From an uncultured Ruminococcus sp. (lineage in GTDB: Bacteria > Bacillota > Clostridia > Oscillospirales > Acutalibacteraceae): DNA of 6,224 nt. Shown here piece after piece: positions 1-5,114 of this stretch. The position numbers and the translations under genes are program-made. The notes under the pieces were generated by a model, which had not been told where the DNA came from, did no database searches, and was given only the letters and a program-made list of their open reading frames with translations. How positions within the stretch are numbered: position 1 is the first letter of the stretch; each line of letters begins with the position of its first letter. The stretch is from the NCBI GenBank assembly GCA_905234305.1, contig CAJOHT010000040.1, positions 12,305-18,528 of the forward strand, given 5' to 3'.

Positions 1-99
1 ACCGTTACGGTAAAAATAAAAAAGCCTAAGGTTAAAGCGAAGGCTAAGGTGAAATCAAAAGCTAAAGTTAATAAGCAGGTTAATAAAAATAAAAGGTAA
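1..99 (+). CDS. C-terminal tail of an unidentified gene, 5' end outside the window
   Basis: An open frame enters at base 1 and ends at TAA 97-99, giving 32 residues. The stretch is strongly basic: about half the residues are lysine, arranged as alternating Lys with Ala, Val or Asn (for example KPKVKAKAKVKSKAKV). Such tails occur on nucleic-acid-binding proteins, on ribosomal or histone-like proteins, and on some cell-envelope proteins, so they do not identify a family. The frame is followed 6 bases later by a hairpin terminator, which supports it as a real gene end. The function cannot be told from this piece. Confidence 0.6.
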   Translation, partial: TVTVKIKKPKVKAKAKVKSKAKVNKQVNKNKR

Positions 100-105
100 A
101 ATATC

Positions 106-138
106 GGGATGGTTCAAAATTTTTGAGCCATCCCTTTT
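106..138. terminator. Hairpin terminator shared by two convergent genes
   Basis: Arms 106-119 (GGGATGGTTCAAAA) and 121-134 pair over 14 positions with a single G-U wobble, around a minimal loop; the innermost A-T pairs probably open. On the plus strand the stem runs into TTTT at 135-138. On the minus strand the A-rich inner arm and a weaker GATATTTTA tail could end the amidohydrolase transcript, whose stop lies 15 bases away. It fits a bidirectional terminator. Confidence 0.8.
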
Positions 139-149
139 ATGTATCTTTA

Positions 150-932
150 TTAAATTTTTATATCGAAAACCTTTTTTGCGTTTTTATACATCAGCTTTTC
201 ATAATCCTCGGGAGAAATACGGGTTTTAAGCTCGTTAAAATACTGTTGGTAAAGCGAGCGGTCGCCTGTTCTGTTATAAAGGAAGGTGTCACGCCCGTCA
301 ATCGTGTTGTCTGAGCCGAAAAGCATCTTATCTCCGCCGTATTTTTTTATTGCGGTCTCGGTAGTTGATATCGGAACCCACGTTGTATCGCCGTAGAGGT
401 TATCCAGTTTGCCGAGCAGTTCGAGAGCTTCGCTGTTATCGCTTCCGAGGTCCATATGTACCATAACGAATTTTATATTCGGATGAGTTTTAGCGGCGTT
501 GTAAAGGTGGATTGAACGCGCTTCTTCACATCCTCCCGTATGAGATACTACAGGCAGGTTGTCTTTTTCGGCGATTTTATAAACAGGCTCCAGCTTTTCG
601 TCGTCGGGTGCGACTCTCGAATGAAAAGGATCGCCCTCTTTGAGCGTGGTAAACTCATCGTCGGGAAGCTCCTGGCGTATTTTAAGCCAGATAAGAATCC
701 CAAGTCTGTCGCTGTGTTCTCTGACGAATTTAACGGTCTTTTTTAAAACCTTGTTTTGCTTTTTCTGTAAAAACTTAGGTATAGGTCTGCCCTTATGGTC
801 ATTTTCTGCGCATTCAATATTGCTTATAAGCGAAAAATCAATACTATACTTGTCTATTGAATAAAGCAAATCCTTTTCTTTAAGATTAAAACCTATCATA
901 TGCCCTATATGAGCGTGGGTATCGATAATCAT
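150..932 (-). CDS. Amidohydrolase-family (Amidohydrolase_2-like) metal-dependent hydrolase
   Basis: This 260-residue protein has the signature of a TIM-barrel amidohydrolase. The N-terminal strand carries HxH (H6, H8 in DTHAHIG). H131 lies in PVVSHTGG, H159 in FVMVHMDLG, and the late catalytic-type aspartate D208 in MLFGSDN, so the usual metal ligands are all present. Family members are hydrolases or decarboxylases acting on small carbonyl or amide compounds; the substrate cannot be predicted here. No signal peptide is visible, so it is probably cytoplasmic. The ATG start is preceded by AGAGGTG with a 5-base spacer and by a well-formed promoter (953-981). The gene is monocistronic and divergent from the metallophosphoesterase. 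One oddity is that the stretch around residues 94-103 (FTTLKEGDPF) seems to lack the GIKxHP-like strand that usually precedes the PFHS region in relatives; this is judged from memory of the family. Confidence 0.85.
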   Translation of the reverse strand: MIIDTHAHIGHMIGFNLKEKDLLYSIDKYSIDFSLISNIECAENDHKGRPIPKFLQKKQNKVLKKTVKFVREHSDRLGILIWLKIRQELPDDEFTTLKEGDPFHSRVAPDDEKLEPVYKIAEKDNLPVVSHTGGCEEARSIHLYNAAKTHPNIKFVMVHMDLGSDNSEALELLGKLDNLYGDTTWVPISTTETAIKKYGGDKMLFGSDNTIDGRDTFLYNRTGDRSLYQQYFNELKTRISPEDYEKLMYKNAKKVFDIKI

Positions 933-952
933 AATTACACCTCTTTAAAAGT

Positions 953-981
953 ATTATACAATTAACGCGGGCGTTTTTCAA
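953..981 (-). promoter_or_regulatory. Sigma-A promoter of the amidohydrolase gene
   Basis: Read on the minus strand, TTGAAA (981-976) is followed after exactly 17 bases by a perfect TATAAT (958-953). Transcription should start near 946, giving a leader of about 14 bases that contains the AGAGGTG ribosome site. The -35 box lies 11 bases from the -35 box of the divergent plus-strand promoter. Confidence 0.85.
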
Positions 982-992
982 CAGTATGTTTG

Positions 993-1021
993 TTGACAGC
1001 AATAATTATAAACGATATAAT
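993..1021 (+). promoter_or_regulatory. Consensus sigma-A promoter of the metallophosphoesterase gene
   Basis: TTGACA (993-998), a 17-base spacer, then TATAAT (1016-1021): both hexamers and the spacing are perfect consensus. The predicted start is near 1028, giving a leader of about 30 bases before the ATG at 1058. A promoter this strong for an ordinary phosphoesterase suggests repression; an inverted repeat covers its -10 box (1001-1025). Confidence 0.88.
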
Positions 1022-1025
1022 TATT
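1001..1025. repeat. Perfect 10-bp inverted repeat over the -10 box, candidate operator
   Basis: AATAATTATA (1001-1010) and its exact complement TATAATTATT (1016-1025) are separated by 5 bases. The repeat covers the spacer and -10 element of the plus-strand promoter, which is where a repressor dimer would block polymerase. It is entirely A+T, so chance symmetry in a promoter region is a real alternative. No regulator can be named. Confidence 0.45.
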
Positions 1026-1057
1026 TCAGAATTCTTACTTGATAGGGAGGCGGTAAT

Positions 1058-1870
1058 ATGGCTAAAAAACCTGTGCTGACTGAATATAGTATTACTGCCG
1101 ATAACCTTAACTCTCCGCTTTGTATAGCGCTTATTACGGATTTGCACGAAAGACCTTGTGAGGATATGCTTGAGCTGCTTAAAGAAGCCGCTCCCGATAT
1201 TATCGCGATAGCGGGCGATACTCTTGAGCGCTACGATATTGAGAACGTGAGTGATGCCGAGGGAAAAAAGCCGAGTTTTTTTAAACGACTTTTGCTGAGA
1301 ACGGCGTATTATATTAACCGCTTTTTTATGCTGCTCAATAGAAAAAACAAGCCGTCTGACGAAAAAACTTACGATTTTTTACGAGGTATAAGTAAAATCG
1401 CTCCCGTGTTTATGAGCTTAGGCAATCACGAGGAGAAATTGTTGGAAGAAGATATAAGTCTTATTAACGAGCTGGGAATAACCCTGCTCAATAACGCTGA
1501 CGCAACTTTTATCTATAAATGCAATACGCTTGTTATCGGCGGGTTGTCATCTTTTTATGACGAGGAATGGCTTAGGTGCTTTGAAAAGAAGGACGGATAT
1601 AAAATCCTTTTAAGCCATCATCCGATATATTACGATACGCTGATTAAGGAAAAGAAAATCGATTTAGTGCTTTCGGGGCATAATCACGGCGGACAGATAA
1701 GGGTATCGGGTAAGGGATTGTTTTCCTCGGGCGAGGGAATCCCTCCGAAATACGATAAAGGCGTTTTCGGAAACAGGCTAGTAGTAAGCGCGGGCTGCGC
1801 CAATACCGTTATAATACCGAGGATTAATAATCCCCGTGAAATATTAAAAATCAAAATCAATGAAAAGTAA
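1058..1870 (+). CDS. Calcineurin-like metallophosphoesterase, YkuE/YaeI-like
   Basis: This 270-residue protein shows the complete binuclear metallophosphoesterase motif set: D28 and H30 in ITDLHER, D54 in IAGDTLER, N123 and H124 in SLGNHE, H187 in LLSHHP, and H208 and H210 in SGHNHGGQIR. The SGHxHGGQ ending places it in the group that includes Bacillus YkuE and YaeI, phosphoesterases and lipid-pyrophosphatase-like enzymes of the cell envelope; the substrate is unknown. YkuE-type proteins often have an N-terminal membrane or export segment, which is absent here. Instead residues 70-98 form a basic, aromatic insertion (FFKRLLLRTAYYINRFF) that could lie on the membrane. The ATG is preceded by GGGAGG with 7 bases spacing. 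The gene is monocistronic, with its own promoter and terminator. Confidence 0.88.
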   Translation: MAKKPVLTEYSITADNLNSPLCIALITDLHERPCEDMLELLKEAAPDIIAIAGDTLERYDIENVSDAEGKKPSFFKRLLLRTAYYINRFFMLLNRKNKPSDEKTYDFLRGISKIAPVFMSLGNHEEKLLEEDISLINELGITLLNNADATFIYKCNTLVIGGLSSFYDEEWLRCFEKKDGYKILLSHHPIYYDTLIKEKKIDLVLSGHNHGGQIRVSGKGLFSSGEGIPPKYDKGVFGNRLVVSAGCANTVIIPRINNPREILKIKINEK

Positions 1871-1905
1871 TCGGGTAGGATGTTTATTCTTCCCGATTTA
1901 TTTTT
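1871..1905 (+). terminator. Intrinsic terminator after the metallophosphoesterase gene
   Basis: TCGGG (1871-1875) pairs with CCCGA (1892-1896). After a T-T mismatch, the inner AGGA/TTCT pairs extend the stem around a 6-base loop. The run TTTATTTTT follows at 1897-1905. The stem begins directly after the stop codon. Confidence 0.8.
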
Positions 1906-1914
1906 AAAAAACAC

Positions 1915-1945
1915 TTGACAAATTAAAAAAGTATGGTATTATAAT
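1915..1945 (+). promoter_or_regulatory. Promoter of the metY leader and gene
   Basis: A perfect TTGACA lies at 1915-1920. Two -10 choices overlap: TATTAT (1937-1942), with a 16-base spacer and an upstream TGG that makes it an extended -10, and TATAAT (1940-1945), with a 19-base spacer. Either would start RNA near 1949-1952, leaving a leader of about 150 bases before metY. That is long for this window and leaves room for regulation. Confidence 0.8.
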
Positions 1946-1947
1946 AT

Positions 1948-1979
1948 AAAACCTATAAAACCTATTGAAACTATAGGTT
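1948..1979. repeat. Tandem plus inverted AACCTAT repeats at the metY transcription start, candidate operator
   Basis: AAAACCTAT is present twice in tandem (1948-1956 and 1957-1965). After the 7-base spacer TGAAACT comes ATAGGTT (1973-1979), the exact complement of AACCTAT. The second repeat and the inverted copy therefore form a 21-bp element with 7-bp arms, lying from about +1 to +30 of the transcript. This is the classic site for a repressor of a sulfur-assimilation gene. A CymR/Rrf2-type cysteine regulator is one possible owner in Firmicutes, but I cannot confirm a match to its consensus. Confidence 0.55.
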
Positions 1980-1999
1980 AAATAAGAAAGGCTGATTTT

Positions 2000-2044
2000 A
2001 TGTATTATTTAATTCCCCGATGTTGCGGAACAACTCGAATGTAG
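2000..2044 (+). CDS. Leader peptide with tandem Cys codons upstream of metY
   Basis: ATG at 2000 opens a 14-codon frame ending at TAG 2042-2044 and encoding MYYLIPRCCGTTRM. It is preceded by AGAAAGG (1985-1991) with an 8-base spacer, a plausible ribosome site. The adjacent TGT TGC codons (2021-2026) lie inside a small hairpin, and the stop codon is the loop of a second one. A peptide with paired Cys codons ahead of a sulfur-metabolism gene is what a Cys-tRNA-sensing attenuator looks like; known Cys leader ORFs in mycobacteria work this way. No U-tailed terminator follows, so control would have to act through Rho, RNA folding or translation of metY. The frame is short and could be fortuitous. 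Confidence 0.55.
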   Translation: MYYLIPRCCGTTRM

Positions 2045-2049
2045 CATTC
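2018..2049 (+). promoter_or_regulatory. Two small hairpins within the metY leader
   Basis: The first stem pairs CGA-GTTG (2018-2025, bulged T at 2021) with CAACTCG (2031-2037) around the loop CGGAA, and contains both Cys codons of the leader ORF. The second pairs GAATG (2037-2041) with CATTC (2045-2049), with the stop codon TAG as its loop. The two share base 2037, so they nearly exclude each other, and a ribosome paused at the Cys codons would open the first and cover the start of the second. No T-run follows either, so neither is an intrinsic terminator. Each stem is short and only modestly stable. Confidence 0.4.
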
Positions 2050-2100
2050 TAACCCTCTGTATACTAAAAAAAGATTTTATTACAACTAAGGAGAATAACA

Positions 2101-3399
2101 ATGAGTACATTAAAAGATAGAAATTTACACTTTGAAACAAAACAACTTCATATAGGTCAGGAAAATCCAGACCCCGTTACCGATGCGAGAGCTGTTCCGA
2201 TTTACGCGACTACATCCTACGTATTCCATAACAGCCAGCACGCCGCGGACCGCTTCGGATTAAGAGACGCGGGCAATATTTACGGAAGGCTTACTAACCC
2301 GACTCAGGGCGTTTTCGAGGAAAGAATCGCCGCGTTAGAGGGCGGTTCGGCAGCTTTGGCGGTAGCATCGGGAGCAGCGGCTATTACCTATACTATTCAG
2401 GCGCTCGCAACTGCGGGGGACACTATTGTAGCTGCCGAGACTATTTACGGAGGTTCGTATAATCTTTTAGAGCATACGCTTCCTAATTACGGAATTACTA
2501 CGACATTCGTTGATCCCGACGAGGAGGGCGCGTTTGAGAACGCCGTTAACGAAAAAACCAAGGCGATTTATATAGAAAGCCTCGGTAATCCGAATTCCAA
2601 TATTATCGATATCGAGAAGGTTGCGCAGATAGCTCATAAGAACAATATCCCGCTGGTAGTGGACAGTACCTTCGCTACTCCGTATCTTTTAAGACCGTTC
2701 GAGTTCGGAGCCGATATCGTAGTCCATTCCGCTACAAAATTTATCGGCGGTCACGGTACGGCTATAGGCGGCGTAATTATCGAGAGCGGTAAATTCGACT
2801 GGGAAAAGAGCGGAAAATTCCCACAGATTTCCGAGCCTAACCCTTCGTATCACGGCGCGGTATTTACTCAGGCGGCTCCGGGAGCCTCATTTGTTACGTA
2901 TATAAGAGCGGTGCTTTTAAGAGATACAGGCTCTACCTTATCGCCCTTCCACGCGTTTATCTTCCTGCAGGGACTTGAAACCTTGTCGCTTCGTGTTGAG
3001 CGTCATATTGAGAATACCGAAAAGGTTGTAAAGTTCCTTGAAAAACATCCGCAGGTTGAAAACGTTAACCATCCGTCTTTAAAATCCTCGGGATATTCGA
3101 AGCTCTATAAAAAATACTTCCCGAATGGCGGCGGCTCAATCTTTACCTTTGAAATCAAAGGGGGAGAGGATACCGCTAAAAAGTTTATAGATAACCTGCA
3201 AATATTCTCATTGCTCGCGAATGTCGCGGACGTTAAGTCGCTCGCTATCCATCCCGCCTCAACAACCCACAGCCAGCTTTCCCCCGAGGAGCTTGAGGAA
3301 CAGGGTATTAAGCCGAATACGATCCGCCTGTCCATAGGAACCGAGCATATCGACGATATTTTATTTGACCTTGAGGAAGCCTTTAAAGCAGTTAAGTAA
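2101..3399 (+). CDS. metY: O-acetylhomoserine sulfhydrylase (O-acetylhomoserine aminocarboxypropyltransferase)
   Basis: This 432-residue protein is a full-length PLP enzyme of the Cys/Met metabolism family. It joins O-acetyl-L-homoserine with sulfide to give homocysteine for methionine synthesis (methanethiol would give methionine directly). The cofactor lysine is K213 in HSATKFIGGHG. D188 in VVDSTFATP should contact the pyridine nitrogen, Y61 and R63 lie in NIYGRLTNPT, the SGAAA loop spans 90-94, and the substrate-carboxylate arginine is R409 in TIRLSIGTEH. The length and the TTSYVFHNSQHAADRF start favour the OAH sulfhydrylase branch over cystathionine synthases and lyases, which are nearer 380-400 residues. 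The ATG follows AAGGAG (2088-2093) with 7 bases spacing. The gene is monocistronic, behind a leader with Cys codons and a candidate operator. Confidence 0.93.
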   Translation: MSTLKDRNLHFETKQLHIGQENPDPVTDARAVPIYATTSYVFHNSQHAADRFGLRDAGNIYGRLTNPTQGVFEERIAALEGGSAALAVASGAAAITYTIQALATAGDTIVAAETIYGGSYNLLEHTLPNYGITTTFVDPDEEGAFENAVNEKTKAIYIESLGNPNSNIIDIEKVAQIAHKNNIPLVVDSTFATPYLLRPFEFGADIVVHSATKFIGGHGTAIGGVIIESGKFDWEKSGKFPQISEPNPSYHGAVFTQAAPGASFVTYIRAVLLRDTGSTLSPFHAFIFLQGLETLSLRVERHIENTEKVVKFLEKHPQVENVNHPSLKSSGYSKLYKKYFPNGGGSIFTFEIKGGEDTAKKFIDNLQIFSLLANVADVKSLAIHPASTTHSQLSPEELEEQGIKPNTIRLSIGTEHIDDILFDLEEAFKAVK

Positions 3400-3436
3400 T
3401 GTTTTTGGGCTGTAAAATAATCTTTCAATCACATCC

Positions 3437-3469
3437 AAAAAACCGCTGTCTTGATGACGGCGGTTTTTT
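3437..3469. terminator. Strong intrinsic terminator after metY
   Basis: Arms 3437-3450 and 3456-3469 pair over 14 positions (AAAAAACCGCTGTC with its complement, one G-U pair) around the loop TTGAT. The GC core is flanked by A6 and T6, so it would work on either strand. The loop and 3' arm also carry the -35 box and spacer of the next promoter. Confidence 0.92.
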
Positions 3470-3479
3470 CTGCTACAAT
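3451..3479 (+). promoter_or_regulatory. Promoter of ybaK embedded in the metY terminator
   Basis: TTGATG (3451-3456) occupies the terminator loop. A 17-base spacer follows, then TACAAT (3474-3479) preceded by TGC, an extended -10 element. Transcription would start near 3484-3486, only about 10-12 bases before the ATG at 3496, leaving a leader that is little more than the ribosome site. Confidence 0.65.
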
Positions 3480-3495
3480 ATAAGCGGTGATTATT

Positions 3496-3981
3496 ATGGC
3501 TAAAAAAATAAAAACAAACGCTATGAGAATACTTGAGAGAAATAAAATAAGCTACGAGGTTTTTGAATATCCCCACGGCAATGAAGCGGTCGAGGGCAAC
3601 GAGGTCGCGAGGCTTATGGGACAAAATCCCGCTCAGGTATTTAAAACGCTTGTGGCAAAGGGGAGGAGCGGAGAATATTATGTATTTGATATCCCCGTTA
3701 ACCGTGAATTGGATTTGAAGAAAGCCGCTAAAGCGGTAAACGAGAAGAATATAGAAATGGTCCACGTTAAGGACTTGCTTAAAATCTGCGGATATGAGCG
3801 GGGAAATGTTTCTCCTCTCGGAATGAAAAGCAGTTTTGTTACGGTATTCGACAGTTCCGCGCTTGAATATGAGCGTATTTATATAAGCGCTGGTAAAATC
3901 GGGCTTCAGATTTTTGTCAATACAACTGCGCTTCTAAACCAGATTAATGCGAAAACAGATACAGTAGTCAGTATGCAGTAG
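3496..3981 (+). CDS. ybaK: YbaK/EbsC-type Cys-tRNA(Pro) deacylase
   Basis: A protein of 161 residues from the ATG. It matches the YbaK fold throughout: VFKTLVAKG carries the conserved catalytic-region lysine (K50), followed by the LDLKKAAKAV helix, GYERGNVSPLG (residues 99-109, the GGISPLG motif of Haemophilus YbaK), the SALEYERIYISAGKIGLQIF strand pair, and a short tail. YbaK hydrolyses Cys-tRNA(Pro) made in error by prolyl-tRNA synthetase, so it is a cytosolic translation-quality factor. The frame can be read three codons further to GTG at 3487, but GGTGA at 3486-3490 then serves as the ribosome site for the ATG, 5 bases on; the ATG is preferred. The gene is separated from metY by a strong terminator and has its own promoter. 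Confidence 0.9.
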   Translation: MAKKIKTNAMRILERNKISYEVFEYPHGNEAVEGNEVARLMGQNPAQVFKTLVAKGRSGEYYVFDIPVNRELDLKKAAKAVNEKNIEMVHVKDLLKICGYERGNVSPLGMKSSFVTVFDSSALEYERIYISAGKIGLQIFVNTTALLNQINAKTDTVVSMQ

Positions 3982-3995
3982 GAAGTATTTGATAA

Positions 3996-4019
3996 ATGGC
4001 GGCATATACTTGCCGCCAT
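3996..4019. terminator. GC-rich hairpin between convergent genes, possible terminator
   Basis: ATGGCGGCA (3996-4004) pairs perfectly with TGCCGCCAT (4011-4019) around a 6-base loop, 15 bases after the ybaK stop. No U-run follows on the plus strand and only TTTATC on the minus strand, so it is a weak intrinsic terminator by the usual rule. Its place between two gene ends supports a role in ending transcripts or protecting 3' ends. Confidence 0.55.
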
Positions 4020-4057
4020 CGCTGAAAAGTTCAAATTGAGGTTAGTGTATATCGATA

Positions 4058-4957
4058 TTATATCGGTAAAATTATCTTCTGCGCGTTGGGCAAAAGCTCG
4101 ATCTCGGCTTTGTTTACGGTGAAAATCTCTCCGTCTATACCGATTTCAAAAGGTTTTTCGCTTATGTAGCTTACCCTTTTTACCTTTTTATGGAAAACAA
4201 AATCAAATTTCGGATTATCGATATGCCCGCCTTTAACAAAGGTCGGCAACAGGGATACGAATTTTAACACTCCCACGGTATCTATTGCCATAAAATCTAT
4301 CCAGCCGTCGCTGTTATCAGCTTTTGGAGCGCATTTTATTCCTCCGCCGTAATACTTGCCCTTAGCGCATACGGAAAGCAAATATGTACTTTTTCTTTTA
4401 AGCTCTTCGCCGTCGGCAATAATGCTGAAGCCGTACTTTCTCTCCTTTATAAGGCAGTAGAAAATCGACATCCTGTACGCGAGAGGCGCGCTTATATGCC
4501 TGCGCTTTTTAAACTTATCCGCATTCTTAGCTACAGCGCAGTCATAGCCTACGGTAATTGAATTACAGCTTACTCCCGATTCGCATTTAAGCAGATCTAC
4601 CGAAATAATTTTTCCGTTCATAAGCTTTTCTACATCAAGGAAATTTTCCTTATCAATATCGAAGCTCCTAAGAAAATCATTTCCGCTGCCTATCGGCACA
4701 GAAGCTACCGCGCAGTTATCGAGGTCGTAAACTCCGTTTATGACCTCATTTACCGTACCGTCTCCGCCACAAGCGTAAATCCTAAAAAAATCTTCGCTTT
4801 CTTTTACATAGCTCCGCGCTATTTCCGCGGCGTGGGATTGGTACTCGGTATATTTGATTATTATATCTTTATCGTTGAGCCGCTCTAGCTGATCAACGAT
4901 GTTTTCATAAGCACCGCCCTTACCCGAGTGCTTATTAATAATAAACAAATGGCGCAA
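4058..4957 (-). CDS. Diacylglycerol kinase-family lipid kinase (DgkB/YegS-like)
   Basis: This 299-residue protein is of typical length for bacterial soluble lipid kinases. The N-terminal domain has the phosphate-binding NKHSGKGG (8-15), the signature GGDGTVNEV (64-72) and PIGSGNDFLR (88-97). The C-terminal beta domain has GKYYGGGIKCAPKADNSDGWIDF and IDGE (274-277), whose aspartate D275 matches the catalytic base region of the family. It should phosphorylate diacylglycerol or a related lipid with ATP at the inner membrane face, returning diacylglycerol to phosphatidic acid. The start is TTG at 4957-4955, preceded by GAGG with 8 bases spacing; no in-frame ATG lies near. A 29-codon membrane-peptide gene ends 4 bases upstream and its last codons contain this ribosome site, so the two are probably translationally coupled. 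Confidence 0.9.
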   Translation of the reverse strand: MRHLFIINKHSGKGGAYENIVDQLERLNDKDIIIKYTEYQSHAAEIARSYVKESEDFFRIYACGGDGTVNEVINGVYDLDNCAVASVPIGSGNDFLRSFDIDKENFLDVEKLMNGKIISVDLLKCESGVSCNSITVGYDCAVAKNADKFKKRRHISAPLAYRMSIFYCLIKERKYGFSIIADGEELKRKSTYLLSVCAKGKYYGGGIKCAPKADNSDGWIDFMAIDTVGVLKFVSLLPTFVKGGHIDNPKFDFVFHKKVKRVSYISEKPFEIGIDGEIFTVNKAEIELLPNAQKIILPI

Positions 4958-4961
4958 AATT

Positions 4962-5051
4962 TTATCCTCGGCTCTTCTTATTGAAAAACAGCATTTTAAC
5001 TATATAACTCAGCACGTATGAGATAAAAGTGAATATACAGAAATTAAGCAT
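4962..5051 (-). CDS. 29-residue hydrophobic small membrane protein, unrecognised
   Basis: ATG at 5051-5049 opens a 29-codon frame ending with TAA at 4964-4962. It follows AGGAGG with a 7-base spacer, the strongest ribosome site in the window, which argues that it is translated. Residues 4-18 (FCIFTFISYVLSYIV) are hydrophobic and aromatic, K19 interrupts, then MLFF and a basic tail NKKSRG follow. That suits one membrane helix with its C-terminus in the cytoplasm. The stop is 4 bases from the TTG of the lipid kinase, and the codons CGA GGA hold the kinase ribosome site. It may recruit or regulate the kinase at the membrane, or serve mainly to couple translation. A type I toxin-like peptide is an alternative, since size, hydrophobicity, basic end and an occluding hairpin all fit. 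The function is unknown. Confidence 0.65.
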   Translation of the reverse strand: MLNFCIFTFISYVLSYIVKMLFFNKKSRG

Positions 5052-5060
5052 TTTTTGCCC

Positions 5061-5092
5061 TCCTTTATAATGTCTAATTACATTATAAAGGA
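5061..5092. repeat. Perfect 12-bp inverted repeat overlapping the small-protein ribosome site
   Basis: TCCTTTATAATG (5061-5072) and its exact complement CATTATAAAGGA (5081-5092) flank an 8-base loop. In minus-strand RNA the downstream arm ends in AAAGGA, the first half of the AGGAGG ribosome site of the 29-codon gene, so a transcript containing both arms would hide that site. The repeat also holds TATAAT on the minus strand (5087-5082) as a possible -10 box, with no good -35 at 16-18 bases. A start there, near 5075, would drop one arm and free the ribosome site. It could equally be a protein-binding operator. Confidence 0.6.
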
Positions 5093-5114
5093 TTATCTGT
5101 ACAATAAACGGGAC

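Noticed and set aside
962..1147. 61-codon minus-strand frame across the divergent promoter region
   Set aside because: It overlaps both promoters and the first 90 bases of the phosphoesterase, with no family resemblance.
2020..2052. Second short frame ATG TTG CGG ... TAA (MLRNNSNVAF) overlapping the leader ORF
   Set aside because: The bases before this ATG are CCCCG with no ribosome site, and the peptide has no codon theme. The frame at 2000 has both.
1946..2100. T-box or S-box (SAM) riboswitch in the metY leader
   Set aside because: The leader has no T-box antiterminator core (AGGGTGGNACCGCG-like), no SAM-I kink-turn motif and no terminator with a U-run before metY.
3487..3495. GTG start three codons upstream for ybaK
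   Set aside because: It has no ribosome site of its own and uses bases that serve as the GGTGA site for the ATG at 3496; it would require leaderless initiation.
3361..3765. Minus-strand open frame across the end of metY, the terminator and ybaK
   Set aside because: It runs antisense to two well-supported genes and through a strong bidirectional terminator.
4049..4065. Palindromic ATATCGATAT and CGATAT/ATATCG symmetry at the lipid kinase stop
   Set aside because: It is short and AT-rich, overlaps a stop codon in a convergent gap, and has no U-run; chance is the simplest explanation.
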